Source: Paenibacillus sp. CAA11
Lineage (GTDB): Bacteria > Bacillota > Bacilli > Paenibacillales > Paenibacillaceae
Reading direction: 5' to 3'
Assembly: GCF_003060825.1 (NCBI RefSeq)
Contig: NZ_CP028922.1
Span: 4,185,001-4,249,000, forward strand
DNA length: 64,000 nucleotides
Part shown: positions 1-11,462 of the stretch, piece by piece
Position numbering within the stretch: position 1 is the stretch's first letter
Layout: each line of letters begins with the position of its first letter
Made by a program: the position numbers and the translations under genes
The notes under the pieces: generated by a model
The model's input: the letters and a program-made list of their open reading frames with translations, nothing else
What the model was told of the DNA's origin: nothing
Database searches by the model: none

Positions 1-101
1 GTCACATCGAAAAACTGGACAGGATGCCAAATGACCGAATAGGTGCTATTGGTTAGACTGTTGATTTGGGCATAGTATTTGCCATCGCTTGCAGCGGCAT
101 C
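1..101 (-). pseudogene. Remnant resembling the C-terminal part of an SLH-domain surface protein (runs off the window)
   Basis: The minus strand holds 33 open codons from position 101 to the window edge, reading ...DGKYYAQINSLTNSTYSV and then IWHPVQFFDV. The frame is closed by TAG just upstream (102-104) and has no start codon or ribosome binding site, so it looks like a gene fragment rather than an intact gene. A stretch of this kind ending in F-x-D-V is what commonly precedes or opens an S-layer homology (SLH) repeat in Paenibacillus surface proteins. That family link comes from pattern recognition of a short peptide, so it is tentative. The continuation left of position 1 cannot be seen. 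It may be a frameshifted or truncated gene. Confidence 0.4.
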
Positions 102-235
102 CTATTCTGTTACTTAAAATTTATAATAAAAGAATCGTAGACTTGCGTAAAGTTACCAAATGCCGTTTTCTGTCGATTTTTATCGAAATATCTACCGAAT
201 ACTCCCTTCATACAACTCTTCTAAAAGCCCACAAA

Positions 236-282
236 CAAAAACAACCTTCCAAACAGGCCGCCTAAGCCTAATTCGGAAGGTT
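236..282 (-). terminator. Rho-independent terminator after ligA
   Basis: An AACCTTCC (243-250) / GGAAGGTT (275-282) stem with an inner AGGC/GCCT pairing is followed on the minus strand by a T-rich tract. It lies about 40 bases beyond the ligA stop and should end the pcrB-pcrA-ligA transcript. Confidence 0.75.
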
Positions 283-321
283 ATTCTAAATTAGTTCCCT
301 ACAATACTAAGGCAAGGAAGG

Positions 322-2334
<2,013 letters not shown>

Positions 2335-2415
2335 TCAGGGACAACCCTCCGTTTACGTAGTTTTCCTCTTCACATTGTAAGCGAAAAGAGAAGGGATTAG
2401 CCGCATTCGCAGCAT

Positions 2416-4731
2416 TTACTCTTGAACCTTAGTAATAGGGGCGAAACCTGCTAGAAGCCGCTTAACCCCTACCGGTGCGGGAAAAGCAATCTGCAGCTCC
2501 GTATCGTTACCGGAGCCCTTGATGGACACAATGGTGCCTATGCCCCATTTGCCATGCGAAACCTTGTCGCCGGCCTTCAGTTCGCCAGGGGAAGAAATGG
2601 GAGCCGTTGCTGCCGCCGTCTTCGGCGCTCCAGCCGTGACGGTGACACGCCCGGCAGAGGGAGCCGAAGGCTCTCGCCGTGCGCCACCGAAGTTGCTGCC
2701 CCCGCCGCCAAAGCCGCGGCCTCCATAAGCGCCGCCATGACCTGATCCCCGGCGGTAACGATCGCGGGCAATATCCGTGTCCTCCTTCAGCTCGTCCGGA
2801 ATCTCGCTAAGGAAGCGTGAAGGCGGGTTGGCTGTTGTGCGGCCAAACAAGGTACGCATTTGCGCACAGGTGAGGAACAGCTGCTCCTCCGCCCGCGTAA
2901 TTCCCACGTAAGCCAGCCGGCGTTCCTCTTCAAGCTCCTCGTTGTCCAGAAAAGCACGGCTGTGCGGAAATACGCCCTCCTCCATGCCGATGATAAATAC
3001 GACCGGGAATTCCAGACCCTTGGCACTGTGCATGGTCATCAAGATCACAGCATCCGACGGATCCTCATCCTCTTCATCGTTCATACTGTCGATATCCGCA
3101 ATCAGGGCAAGATCCGTGAGGAAGGAAACAAGTGACTTATCCTCATTATTCTTCTCGAATTCCATCGTTACAGACAGAAATTCATCGATATTCTCCACCC
3201 TTGCTTTGGACTCAATCGTATTCTCACGTTCAAGCTCAAGACGGTAATGGGTCACCTCAAGCATCTTCTCCGTGAGCTCTGTCACCGACAAGAATTCCAC
3301 CATACGATGAAGGCCTGCGATCATATCGTAGAACTCAACCAGACCGTTGCGGGTACGCGTGTTGAAGCCCAGATCGTCCACTACCTCAAGTACTCGAAAA
3401 ATAGAGGTTCCCCGTTCTGCGGCGGCTGCCGCCAGCTTTGCAACGGTTGTATCCCCAAGTCCCCGCTTAGGCACATTGATAATCCGGGTCAGACTGATGT
3501 CATCATCCGGGTTAGATAACAGTCTCAGATAGGCCAGCAGGTCTTTGATTTCTTTGCGATCATAGAACTTAATGCCGCCAACAATCTGGTAAGGGATATC
3601 CGACTTAATCAGAATTTCCTCGATCACCCGGGACTGGGCATTCGTCCGGTACAAAATGGCATGATCCCGGTAAGACTTGCCCTCCTTGATGTTCTTGTGA
3701 ATCTCCGAGGTTACAAAATACCCCTCGTCATGCTCCGAGTCGCCCCGGTAAACCTTGATCTTGTTACCTTCCCCTTTGTCCGTCCACAGCTTCTTAGCTT
3801 TACGCCCCGTGTTCTGGCCAATCACTTCATTCGCTGCATTCAGGATGGTTGAGGTCGAGCGATAGTTCTGCTCCAGCAGGATCGTCTTGGCCTCAGGGTA
3901 ATCCTCTTCAAAATTCAAAATATTGCTGATATCCGCTCCGCGCCAGCGATAAATCGACTGGTCGCTATCCCCGACGACGCATAGGCGGCGGTGGCTGTCT
4001 GCAAGCATCTGACAAAGCATGTACTGCGCCCGGTTCGTATCCTGGTATTCATCAACATGGATATATTTGAATTTCTTTTGATAGAAATCGAGCACTTCAG
4101 GCACAGTCTTAAACAATTCAATCGTCTTCATAATCAAATCGTCAAAGTCAAGAGAGTTATTGTTTCTCAGCCGCTTCTGATACATGGTGTACACTTTGGC
4201 TGCAATGCCTTCAAAATAGTCCGCCGCCTTCTGTTCAAGCTGCTGGGGGGTAATCAGTTCGTTCTTAGCGTTGCTGATGATCGCTTGAACTGCCTTGGGT
4301 TCAAACTTCTTCGTATCGATATTAAGATCCTTCATACAGTTACGAACCACGGACAGCTGGTCGGTTGAATCAAGAATCGAGAAATTCGATGTAAACCCAA
4401 TGCGTTCAATATCCTTACGAAGAATCCGCACACACATGGAGTGGAAAGTAGAAACCCAGATGTCCCTGCCTTCAGGTCCAACCAGACTCGACACCCGTTC
4501 CTGCATCTCGCGCGCAGCTTTATTCGTAAAGGTGATCGCCAGAATGCTCCATGGCGGCGCCTTGCGTGACGCGATAATATACGCGATCCGGTGAGTCAGC
4601 ACCCGGGTCTTGCCGCTGCCCGCTCCGGCCATAATGAGCAAGGGGCCCTCTGTAGTCAGGGCTGCTTCTTTTTGCTGAGGGTTGAGCTTGTTAATCGCTA
4701 ATTCTATGTCAACAGGCATGGTAAAATGCAT
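2416..4731 (-). CDS. pcrA: ATP-dependent DNA helicase PcrA (UvrD/Rep family)
   Basis: PcrA is a 3'-5' superfamily 1A helicase that acts in nucleotide excision repair, in plasmid replication and in clearing RecA or transcription blocks. The Walker A motif GAGSGKT sits at 36-42. VDEYQDTN (motif II), [13 protein letters not shown] (motif III) and the [20 protein letters not shown] motif V region follow in order. The C-terminal tail has a glycine-rich linker (about 665-700) and then the Tudor-like segment [14 protein letters not shown] that is typical of PcrA and contacts RNA polymerase in Bacillus. The length of 771 is slightly above the usual 720-750 because of that linker. The start is ambiguous between Met1 and Met5: an AAGGA lies 7 bases before Met1, while GGAG lies too close to it. 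Confidence 0.97.
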   Translation of the reverse strand: MHFTMPVDIELAINKLNPQQKEAALTTEGPLLIMAGAGSGKTRVLTHRIAYIIASRKAPPWSILAITFTNKAAREMQERVSSLVGPEGRDIWVSTFHSMCVRILRKDIERIGFTSNFSILDSTDQLSVVRNCMKDLNIDTKKFEPKAVQAIISNAKNELITPQQLEQKAADYFEGIAAKVYTMYQKRLRNNNSLDFDDLIMKTIELFKTVPEVLDFYQKKFKYIHVDEYQDTNRAQYMLCQMLADSHRRLCVVGDSDQSIYRWRGADISNILNFEEDYPEAKTILLEQNYRSTSTILNAANEVIGQNTGRKAKKLWTDKGEGNKIKVYRGDSEHDEGYFVTSEIHKNIKEGKSYRDHAILYRTNAQSRVIEEILIKSDIPYQIVGGIKFYDRKEIKDLLAYLRLLSNPDDDISLTRIINVPKRGLGDTTVAKLAAAAAERGTSIFRVLEVVDDLGFNTRTRNGLVEFYDMIAGLHRMVEFLSVTELTEKMLEVTHYRLELERENTIESKARVENIDEFLSVTMEFEKNNEDKSLVSFLTDLALIADIDSMNDEEDEDPSDAVILMTMHSAKGLEFPVVFIIGMEEGVFPHSRAFLDNEELEEERRLAYVGITRAEEQLFLTCAQMRTLFGRTTANPPSRFLSEIPDELKEDTDIARDRYRRGSGHGGAYGGRGFGGGGSNFGGARREPSAPSAGRVTVTAGAPKTAAATAPISSPGELKAGDKVSHGKWGIGTIVSIKGSGNDTELQIAFPAPVGVKRLLAGFAPITKVQE

Positions 4732-4781
4732 GCTCCTTTCCTTGTTATAAATAGTTCGATACCTTCCTAATCTTTCGCGGC

Positions 4782-5483
4782 TTAAGCTAGCGCACGTCCT
4801 TTGACGGCCGCTACAGTCTTAAGGGCAGACTCTAGGTCCTGATACACGGCATTGCCTACAATCACTGTATCACTCACCTTCGCTGCCTTGAGCGCGGTCT
4901 CCTCATCGGTAATCCCTCCGCCATAGAACAGGCGGGCTTGTCCCAGCGAACGCTGTACCTGAGCAACCAGCTCCATGTCTCCAAAGCTTCCGCTGTATTC
5001 AATATAGATAATCGGCAGGGAGAGAAGACGCTCGGCGGTCTGCGCATAAGCAGCTGCCTCAGAGGCATCAAGCTTACTATTAGCTTCTGTCAGATGGCCA
5101 GCGGTGGAGTCAGGGTTCAGAATAATATACCCTTCCGGTACGACCAGCTCCCAAGGAATCATGTAGCCATATCGCTCTACCGCCTGTTGATGCCGGCCAA
5201 TCAGCCACTGGGAATGCTCAGTATTCAGCACCATAGGAATCATGTAAAGATCAAATCCCGGAACCACAGCTTCGAGATCGGATACCTCAAGCACACATGG
5301 AAGCTCAAATTTGCGGATCCGCGACATCAAATCAACCGTATTCTCATAGGTAACCCCGCTGGAGCCTCCGACCATAATCGCATCGGTTCCGGACAGACAA
5401 ACGGCTTCCAACGCTTCATCACTCAGCTCCCGGTCCGGGTCAAGCTTAAAAACATGTCTCCATGTCTCCATCATCCGCTTCAC
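4782..5483 (-). CDS. pcrB: Heptaprenylglyceryl phosphate synthase PcrB
   Basis: PcrB attaches a heptaprenyl chain to sn-glycerol-1-phosphate, an archaeal-type ether lipid step found in Bacillales. The protein begins [20 protein letters not shown] and has the TIM-barrel phosphate-binding segments [11 protein letters not shown] and [11 protein letters not shown]. The open frame extends to an ATG at 5612, but that would give 276 residues. The GTG at 5481-5483 is preceded at 7 bases by GGAGG and gives 233 residues, the usual size for the family, so I choose it. It is the first gene of the pcrB-pcrA-ligA operon. A 7-bp inverted repeat (TGTTCGC/GCGAACA, 5650-5670) lies upstream; its role is unknown. 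Confidence 0.93.
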   Translation of the reverse strand: MKRMMETWRHVFKLDPDRELSDEALEAVCLSGTDAIMVGGSSGVTYENTVDLMSRIRKFELPCVLEVSDLEAVVPGFDLYMIPMVLNTEHSQWLIGRHQQAVERYGYMIPWELVVPEGYIILNPDSTAGHLTEANSKLDASEAAAYAQTAERLLSLPIIYIEYSGSFGDMELVAQVQRSLGQARLFYGGGITDEETALKAAKVSDTVIVGNAVYQDLESALKTVAAVKGRALA

Positions 5484-5670
5484 ATGAATTCCTCCAAGTT
5501 CATGCAGGCTAAAGTGCAGCCCGATCAATTCAAAAAACGGGGCCATCCATGCCCCGCAATGTTCCTTATGCAAAATGCTCCATTTACGCTCTTCAGAAGC
5601 GTCAAAAAGCACTACTTTCTAGTCTATGTTACGCGCTAGAGAGTGTCAATGTTCGCATGAAAGGCGAACA

Positions 5671-5716
5671 CAAAAAAACAGGCCAATATGGAAGCTAAAT
5701 CCATAGCTGGCCTGTT
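5671..5716 (-). terminator. Rho-independent terminator after galU
   Basis: AACAGGCCA (5677-5685) pairs with TGGCCTGTT (5708-5716), with an inner TATGG/CCATA pairing. On the minus strand the stem runs into seven T residues. It separates galU from the pcrB operon. Confidence 0.85.
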
Positions 5717-5773
5717 AGGCAGCATCAAATATACATTTAAAGCCAAAAGCTACGTTCCACAGCAAAGTTTGAA

Positions 5774-6649
5774 TTACTGCTGGTAGTCCGTAAGCATCCG
5801 CTTCATGGTGCGCAGCAAATCATCCCGAAGCTCTTCGTGCTGCAGCGCATAGTGCAGGGTTGTCTCAATAAAACCCAGCTTCTCTCCTACATCATGGCGG
5901 GAACCATCGAAATGGTAAGCCAAAATATTCTCGCTCTCCCCAAGGCGGGAAATAGCATCCGTTAATTGGATTTCACCGCCAACGCCTTCCTGCTGAGCCT
6001 CCAAGACATCAAAGATGCCTGGTGTTAATATGTACCGCCCCATGATCGCCAGATCCGACGGAGCCTCTTCCGGGCGGGGCTTCTCCACAAGCCGCTTAGC
6101 CCGATAAATCCGCTCCTCCAGCTTGTCTGCATCCACAATCCCATAGCGGGACACTTCCTCATGGCCTACCGGCTGAACCCCAACAATGGAGCGCCCATAA
6201 CGTTCATAGACGTCAATCATTTGCTTCAGGCAAGGAACCTGTGCCTCGACAATATCGTCACCCAGCAGCACTGCAAACGGCTCGTTTCCGATAAATTTGC
6301 GGGCGCACCACACAGCATGGCCGAGCCCCTTAGGCTCTTTCTGACGGATATAGTGAATATCGGCCATTTCCGACGGACGACGAACTTCTTCGAGTAGCGA
6401 CCATTTGCTCTTTTCCGAAAGGTGGTGCTCTAATTCAAAGGAATTGTCGAAGTGATCCTCAATAGCCCGTTTGCCCTTACCAGTTACAATGATGATATCT
6501 TCAATTCCCGAGGCGACTGCCTCTTCAATAATATATTGAATCGTAGGTTTATCTACGATAGGCAGCATTTCTTTAGGCATGGCTTTGGTCGCCGGCAGAA
6601 ATCTAGTACCTAGGCCGGCTGCGGGAATAATGGCTTTGCGAATTTTCAC
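5774..6649 (-). CDS. galU: UTP-glucose-1-phosphate uridylyltransferase GalU
   Basis: GalU makes UDP-glucose from UTP and glucose-1-phosphate in the cytoplasm, feeding cell-surface glycan and glycolipid synthesis. The nucleotidyltransferase signature [19 protein letters not shown] sits near the N terminus (13-31). The motifs LLGDDIV and [11 protein letters not shown] and the C-terminal GEKLGFIE region are all present, and 291 residues is the family norm. Translation starts at GTG, with AAGGAGG nine bases upstream. It is a single-gene unit with its own terminator. Its place beside the glycan locus that starts at 8.0 kb suggests a supply role for the glycan-initiating transferase, although the gene is also a general housekeeping one. 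Confidence 0.96.
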   Translation of the reverse strand: MKIRKAIIPAAGLGTRFLPATKAMPKEMLPIVDKPTIQYIIEEAVASGIEDIIIVTGKGKRAIEDHFDNSFELEHHLSEKSKWSLLEEVRRPSEMADIHYIRQKEPKGLGHAVWCARKFIGNEPFAVLLGDDIVEAQVPCLKQMIDVYERYGRSIVGVQPVGHEEVSRYGIVDADKLEERIYRAKRLVEKPRPEEAPSDLAIMGRYILTPGIFDVLEAQQEGVGGEIQLTDAISRLGESENILAYHFDGSRHDVGEKLGFIETTLHYALQHEELRDDLLRTMKRMLTDYQQ

Positions 6650-6721
6650 GAAACAGCGCCTCCTTTCCTATTTTCTGTATACAAAAGTGATTTCTATTAT
6701 AACACCCTATCCATGCTTAAC

Positions 6722-7456
6722 CTAGGAAACATTTGCTCCGTATATAGAGAACCACTGCTGCACCATTGTCCATCCCGCACCGTTCCAACGCAGCACTGTG
6801 GTCATGTAGCCGAACCGGTCTGCCCGGTACCTCCCGCTGACAGCCTGCAGCAGCATAAGCTCATAAGTCCCGTCCCGCTCCAAATCGACTGGGAACAGGC
6901 CGCTCACCGGCTCAACCATCCCTTGGATCGGTTGCTTCAAGGTTCCATCCGGATTGTAAATTTCATTCAAATAGTCTGGGCCCCTTCCCGTAATATCTAT
7001 TACAAATACCAATCCCGCATGCTCACTAGTTACCTTCAGCTTGTAATTGTCCAAATACTCCACTTGATAGTTCCACTGGCTGTTGAAATACTCTGAATCG
7101 AAAATAAGCCGCGCCTCACCGCCCGTAAACGTGTAGATATCATTATAAGTAATAGCCCCAGATCCTCCAGAATCAATGCTGACCAGCACGTCATCCACCT
7201 TGTCCCCTGTAAAATCCCCTATAAATAAAGTCGGGTGGTAGCCTGCATTCGTAGGAAGCGGAATCACATATCTGTCCGGCGTGGCACCAACTGTTACAAT
7301 CAGCGTAATCTCGGTCAGAAAAGGACTATCCCCGCTTGGCGGATAACCTCGCAGAACGATCGTGTCGGCAATGCCGTCTCCAGTTACATCGGCCATGGCT
7401 TCTGCTAGAATCATCTCTGATCTATAGAGAGGCTGCGGTCTGAATAAAATATTCAT
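6722..7456 (-). CDS. FG-GAP/VCBS-like beta-propeller protein of unknown function
   Basis: I recognise no named family. The 244-residue protein contains at least three repeats with acidic loops of the FG-GAP/VCBS type: ADVTGDGIADTIVL (about 22-35), GDFTGDKVDDVLVSID (about 99-114) and VDLERDGTYELMLL near the C terminus. In known proteins such D-x-D-x-D-G loops bind calcium and the repeats form beta-propeller blades. No signal peptide or membrane segment is visible, so it appears cytoplasmic, which is unusual for this repeat type. AGGAGG sits about 5 bases before the ATG. It lies 72 bases upstream of galU on the same strand with no clear terminator between, so co-transcription is possible. Confidence 0.7.
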   Translation of the reverse strand: MNILFRPQPLYRSEMILAEAMADVTGDGIADTIVLRGYPPSGDSPFLTEITLIVTVGATPDRYVIPLPTNAGYHPTLFIGDFTGDKVDDVLVSIDSGGSGAITYNDIYTFTGGEARLIFDSEYFNSQWNYQVEYLDNYKLKVTSEHAGLVFVIDITGRGPDYLNEIYNPDGTLKQPIQGMVEPVSGLFPVDLERDGTYELMLLQAVSGRYRADRFGYMTTVLRWNGAGWTMVQQWFSIYGANVS

Positions 7457-7524
7457 AATTACCTCCTGGGCTGGTTATTTTACCTATACAATATGTGCGG
7501 GTGCCCTAGAGAGTGACGAACAGT

Positions 7525-7560
7525 GAAAAAGCCGCCTCATGGCAACCATGACTAGCGGCT
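7525..7560 (-). terminator. Rho-independent terminator after the small protein gene
   Basis: AGCCGC (7530-7535) pairs with GCGGCT (7555-7560), with an inner CATGG/CCATG stem. On the minus strand TTTTTC follows. Confidence 0.75.
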
Positions 7561-7615
7561 TAAGTATATGAAGCTTATACAATTAAGATTCTATGTGTAC
7601 AGCGACAATCTAACC

Positions 7616-7801
7616 TTAGTGGTTGAGCATGAACATCAGCCGGGCTGCTTCTTCCTCTTTCACACGGTTCATCAGCTCGGAAGTTTGGAGATGCCGCCCA
7701 GCGCTGTACTCAATTCTGCGGTACTCTTCATCCCCCACAAAGCCGATTCTTTCATTCGAGCGTGTAAATAGATTTTGCATTTCCCGGATTCCTTCCAACA
7801 T
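7616..7801 (-). CDS. Small uncharacterised protein (61 residues)
   Basis: A short, highly charged, probably helical protein (MLEGIREMQNLFTRSNERIG...). I know no family for it. It is judged real because AAGGAGG is followed after exactly nine bases by the ATG at 7799-7801, it has its own downstream terminator, and the composition is protein-like. The frame also offers an ATG at 7808-7810, but that codon directly abuts the AAGGAGG and could not be used efficiently. No membrane segment, signal or metal-binding motif is visible. Neighbours (FG-GAP protein and the glycan-initiation enzyme) give no firm hint of its role. Confidence 0.7.
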   Translation of the reverse strand: MLEGIREMQNLFTRSNERIGFVGDEEYRRIEYSAGRHLQTSELMNRVKEEEAARLMFMLNH

Positions 7802-7957
7802 CACATTCATCCTCCTTGGATGGACAAAAGTTTGATGAATCTCCTACCTTTGGTTACGCTTACATTATAGCATTGACAAGGATCTCTGGGAATAGTCAGC
7901 ACCCTCAAAAAACATGCATTTGAGCATTGTTCATCAATTCTTAAGAATTTGTATTAT

Positions 7958-7994
7958 CAAAAAAGAAGATTGTCTCCTAGAGAGAGACAATCTT
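7958..7994 (-). terminator. Rho-independent terminator at the end of the glycan initiation operon
   Basis: AAGATTGTCTC (7966-7976) pairs perfectly over 11 bp with GAGACAATCTT (7984-7994). On the minus strand TTTTTT follows. It lies just after the stop of the sugar-phosphate transferase. Confidence 0.9.
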
Positions 7995-8000
7995 CGGGAA

Positions 8001-9407
8001 TTAATACGCATTCTTATTAATGAGGCCATTATGAATGGTCTTCATAATTATTTTTAGATCAAATAATAAAGTCCAGTTCTCAATATAGAAGATATCATGC
8101 TTGATCCGTTCCTCAATTGAAGTATCCCCGCGTAAGCCATTGCTCTGAGCCCAGCCGGTTATCCCAGGACGAACGTGGTGCTTCACCATGTACTTCGGAA
8201 TTTCATCGCGAAATTGATCCACAAAGTAAGGTCGTTCAGGTCTCGGACCGACAACACTCATATCTCCCTTAAGCACATTGAAGAATTGGGGCAGTTCGTC
8301 CAGACTCGTCTTCCGGATAAAGGAGCCAAACTTGGTTTTACGCGGATCATTCTTCACCGTCCATCCGGTATCCACCGTCCCTTCCGGCAGCTCCTGCATG
8401 GAACGGAATTTGTACATGTGAAAATGGCGCCGATTCATGCCAACCCGTTCCTGCTTAAAGATAATCGGTCCCTTCGATGTAACCTTGACTCCTATTGCAA
8501 TAATCAGCATGATTGGCGAAGTAAGCAGAATCGCAAACAGAGAAAACACGATATCAAATAGTCGTTTGAAGAACCGATTCCCCATCAAATCAAGGGGAAC
8601 CTCACGAACATTAATCATGGGCATTCCCGCAAAATTGTCAAAGTAAGGACGAGCCGGCAAATAATCAAAGAAATCTGGAATGATCAGCGTCCTTACCCCT
8701 GCCTTCTCACAAGCAGCAATGATGGCCGGATATCGATGATGAGCGTCCAGAGGCAAAGCCAGGATCACTTCGTCAATCAGATACTCCTCTAGCTTCTCGG
8801 ACAGCTTATTAATGGACCCTAGAATGGGTTTATAATGTTTGGCTTCATCAGAGTCCCACTTCTGTAAGTCGTCTAAGAATCCAATAACTTCATAACCCAG
8901 CTCAGGATATTGCTTAAGATTATTATAGAACCGCTTCCCTAACGTTCCTGCACCTAAGATCAGCACAAACTGACGATTGAAGCCCTTTTGCCGGATTCGC
9001 TTCAGCGACATTTTTAAAATGTAACGATAAAACAAAATAAACAGCAGATTGCCTATCATATAAATCGCAAGATAATACCGTGAAATATTGACCTCTTTCA
9101 CAAAGAACATTAAACTCAGCAATACGAATAAACCTATAATATGTGTGTGGATAATTTTTAATAATTCATCAGCAAACCTTTTCTTCCGCTTAGGTGAATA
9201 AAGTGATAATAAAAATCCTACGATGACAGCAATGATGCCGTATACCAAGCTCCAGAAGGCATAAGTTTCAATAGGTAGCGGACGCTCATAAGGGATAAAG
9301 CCGCTTTCGAATTTCAGCCACCATGCGAAGAAGAAGGAAGCCTGAATAACAATAAAGTCAGCTGTTGCATATAGCTGGGTTAGAAACCGTTGGTTACTTC
9401 GTATCAT
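8001..9407 (-). CDS. Undecaprenyl-phosphate glucose (sugar) phosphotransferase, WcaJ/WbaP-like
   Basis: This is a polyprenyl-phosphate hexose-1-phosphate transferase that starts glycan synthesis on undecaprenyl phosphate at the inner face of the membrane. The N-terminal half has about four membrane helices, followed by a Rossmann-like domain (FVLILGAGTLGKRFY) and a re-entrant helix. The C-terminal catalytic domain carries KRLFDIVFS, GPIIFKQERVG, YKFRSM, KTSLDELPQFFNVLKGDMS and VGPRPE, all hallmarks of this family. Whether glucose or galactose is transferred cannot be told from sequence alone. The ATG overlaps the upstream glycosyltransferase stop in ATGA, so the two genes are translationally coupled. 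A GAGGTGAG ribosome site precedes it. Confidence 0.92.
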   Translation of the reverse strand: MIRSNQRFLTQLYATADFIVIQASFFFAWWLKFESGFIPYERPLPIETYAFWSLVYGIIAVIVGFLLSLYSPKRKKRFADELLKIIHTHIIGLFVLLSLMFFVKEVNISRYYLAIYMIGNLLFILFYRYILKMSLKRIRQKGFNRQFVLILGAGTLGKRFYNNLKQYPELGYEVIGFLDDLQKWDSDEAKHYKPILGSINKLSEKLEEYLIDEVILALPLDAHHRYPAIIAACEKAGVRTLIIPDFFDYLPARPYFDNFAGMPMINVREVPLDLMGNRFFKRLFDIVFSLFAILLTSPIMLIIAIGVKVTSKGPIIFKQERVGMNRRHFHMYKFRSMQELPEGTVDTGWTVKNDPRKTKFGSFIRKTSLDELPQFFNVLKGDMSVVGPRPERPYFVDQFRDEIPKYMVKHHVRPGITGWAQSNGLRGDTSIEERIKHDIFYIENWTLLFDLKIIMKTIHNGLINKNAY

Positions 9408-10336
9408 AATCTCACCTCAGTGCCCGATTCTGTTGAAGATCCAGGTTTGGGACCAACCTGCGAAGGTGCCGGCCTAAGGGGTTTAACCCAATTTGTAATT
9501 AAGGATAATGTGAACTTGATCGCAATTCCCATATATACGGCTGTATTGATAGCCCAGTTGTACTGCTGCTGATAATGTTTGCGATGAAATAAAGCCATAG
9601 CTCTATGAAACTCGTACACAATCTTAAGCGGACGTCTTCTTGCACTTCCACCTTTGTAGTGAACGATATACGTATCACCCTTGTAATAAACGTTCCAACC
9701 AGCCTGTTTAATCCGGTAACACCAATCTATATCTTCACCGTACATGAAGTACTCTTCATCCAGTCCCCCAACTTGCTCAATGACTTCCTTGCGCACTATC
9801 ATAAACGCGCCTACCAGACAGTCCACCGGATAGGAATCATTAGGGTCCAGATAGCCCAATTGATATTGATTGAACTTAGGAACCTTCGGGAACATCTTAG
9901 AGAATCCAAAGGCATAGTAAAACGAAGCCGATGGAGTAGGGTTCCCCCGCTTACACGCTCTATCAAGCGAACCGTCCGGCAAAATAACCTTGCAGCCCGC
10001 TGCCCCTACGTCAGGTGCGTTATCCATGAACCTAATCATGTTCTGAAAAGTATCCGGCTGGACGATGGTGTCGGAATTAAGCAGCAGTACATACCGGCCG
10101 CTAGCTATGCCCATCCCTTGATTGTTGGCTTTGGCAAATCCAAGATTATCCTTGTTCGCTATAAACTTCACTTGGGGATACTGCTTCGGAATCATTTCAG
10201 GAGAACCATCTGACGAATGATTATCGACTAAAATAACTTCGTAATTAAACTCTATCTTTGAGTTATAAACCGAGTTCAAACAATCCATGGTCATGTCACA
10301 GGTGTTAAAGTTGACGATTATAATGCTCAAATCCAT
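9404..10336 (-). CDS. Glycosyltransferase family 2, rhamnosyltransferase-like
   Basis: A GT-A fold enzyme of the WbbL/COG1216 type, which usually transfers rhamnose to a lipid-linked acceptor. The N terminus reads MDLSIIIVNFNTCDMT, with VILVDNHSSDGS for nucleotide binding, the LLNSDTIV metal-binding motif, and MYGEDIDWCYRIKQAGW as the acceptor/catalytic segment. A hydrophobic segment near the C terminus (AVYMGIAIKFTLSLI) may anchor it to the membrane. Given the complete dTDP-rhamnose pathway next door, a dTDP-L-rhamnose donor is likely but not proven. It is coupled to the downstream initiating transferase by a 4-base overlap, so it may add the first sugar after the initiating residue. Confidence 0.85.
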   Translation of the reverse strand: MDLSIIIVNFNTCDMTMDCLNSVYNSKIEFNYEVILVDNHSSDGSPEMIPKQYPQVKFIANKDNLGFAKANNQGMGIASGRYVLLLNSDTIVQPDTFQNMIRFMDNAPDVGAAGCKVILPDGSLDRACKRGNPTPSASFYYAFGFSKMFPKVPKFNQYQLGYLDPNDSYPVDCLVGAFMIVRKEVIEQVGGLDEEYFMYGEDIDWCYRIKQAGWNVYYKGDTYIVHYKGGSARRRPLKIVYEFHRAMALFHRKHYQQQYNWAINTAVYMGIAIKFTLSLITNWVKPLRPAPSQVGPKPGSSTESGTEVRL

Positions 10337-10412
10337 TTTAAGACTCCTGACAAAATTAGTAATCTAATGACATTATAACAGGTTTAACCTTATATGGTTA
10401 ACAAAAAGCTGC

Positions 10413-11372
10413 TCATACTCTTTTCAACAAGTACATGGCCTTAAGCAGGTAATTATCAATTATGGAATGTCTATAGATCGGCGATTTTTTAACAAAACGT
10501 ATACGATGGACAATTCCTTTATTAATTCCTTCAATAAATTCTATGACCAATGATTCTTGATCCTCTTGGAGAAGCCCCTTATAGCAATTTAAAAACTCTA
10601 TTGCTTGTCTGCTAAACTTATTGTTAATGACCTTGCCATTAATCATTTTATTAGTCCGTTGAACCCAGAACTTTAGACCACTATTTGCCTGCCCGCCTTG
10701 TACATTCTCTTGATGCTGACGATACAAAATGTGAGGCTCTGAATCAAACAGCACTTTTCCGAAAGCAGAAATGACAAGATAGACCCACCAATCGTGCATA
10801 ATTACATGATCTAAGTTATTAGGCTGATGTTCCTTCATTAAATTCATTGCAGCTCGATTTATAACCATGGTACAACCAACGGCAATGTTCTCTACCAATG
10901 CATTGTGTATTGAAATCGGTAAACGAGGCGCCTTTGGCCATACCTGTAACGGCACTAGGTTAGAATCAACCATTTGCGTGGATGAGCAATACATAAGCGG
11001 TCTGTCTAAGTCACCTTCAGACTCCAGACATTGTATAGCACGTTGCAGCTTATCTTTGGCCCAAATATCGTCCTGATCGCAGAATGCATAATAATCCTTG
11101 TTTGGATTTGCCATTTGTATGAGTTTAAAAAAACTTCCTTTAGCCCCTAGGTTATCCCCTTCTATATAATGATATAGTTGAGGATATTGATCTGAATATT
11201 GCTTTAAAATAGAACTCGTAGCATCCTTGGATCCATCATCTCGAATAAGAACTGTAAGGTCTATATTGGTTAATCGCTGGCTTTCCAAACTATCTAATTG
11301 TTCGTGAATATATTTCTCACCATTATAAGAAGATAGAAGCACCTGTACCTCTTTGTTTTTAATCAACACCAC
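10413..11372 (-). CDS. Glycosyltransferase family 2
   Basis: A GT-A enzyme of 319 residues. The N-terminal signature is VQVLLSSYNGEKYIHEQLDSL, then VLIRDDGSKDATSSIL and the metal-binding AFCDQDDIWAKDKL (the D-x-D-D-x-W type typical of rhamnosyl- and related transferases of surface glycan loci). Start codons are tandem GTG-GTG-TTG after AGGAGGGGAGC; I use the first GTG. Specificity cannot be assigned. It lies after the rfbD terminator and before the next glycosyltransferase on the same strand, so transcription may start in the short gap at 11373-11410 or come from read-through. Confidence 0.85.
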   Translation of the reverse strand: MVLIKNKEVQVLLSSYNGEKYIHEQLDSLESQRLTNIDLTVLIRDDGSKDATSSILKQYSDQYPQLYHYIEGDNLGAKGSFFKLIQMANPNKDYYAFCDQDDIWAKDKLQRAIQCLESEGDLDRPLMYCSSTQMVDSNLVPLQVWPKAPRLPISIHNALVENIAVGCTMVINRAAMNLMKEHQPNNLDHVIMHDWWVYLVISAFGKVLFDSEPHILYRQHQENVQGGQANSGLKFWVQRTNKMINGKVINNKFSRQAIEFLNCYKGLLQEDQESLVIEFIEGINKGIVHRIRFVKKSPIYRHSIIDNYLLKAMYLLKRV

Positions 11373-11411
11373 TGCTCCCCTCCTTCTAACTCACCAATTC
11401 CATTATAAACG

Positions 11412-11446
11412 AAAAACTCCCAACCTTTGAATTTAGATTAGGAGTT
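11412..11446 (-). terminator. Probable terminator after rfbD
   Basis: AACTCC (11415-11420) pairs with GGAGTT (11441-11446) with partial inner pairing; the minus strand continues into TTTTTC. The stem is short, so it may be leaky. Confidence 0.55.
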
Positions 11447-11462
11447 AATCAAACGTTAAGTT

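Noticed and set aside
110..211. 33-codon frame starting MKGVFGRYF on the minus strand
   Set aside because: No ribosome site; most likely chance, or decayed sequence next to the SLH-like remnant.
5650..5670. TGTTCGC...GCGAACA inverted repeat upstream of pcrB as a LexA box
   Set aside because: The half-sites face the wrong way round (GTTC then GAAC) and the spacing does not fit; left as an unassigned repeat.
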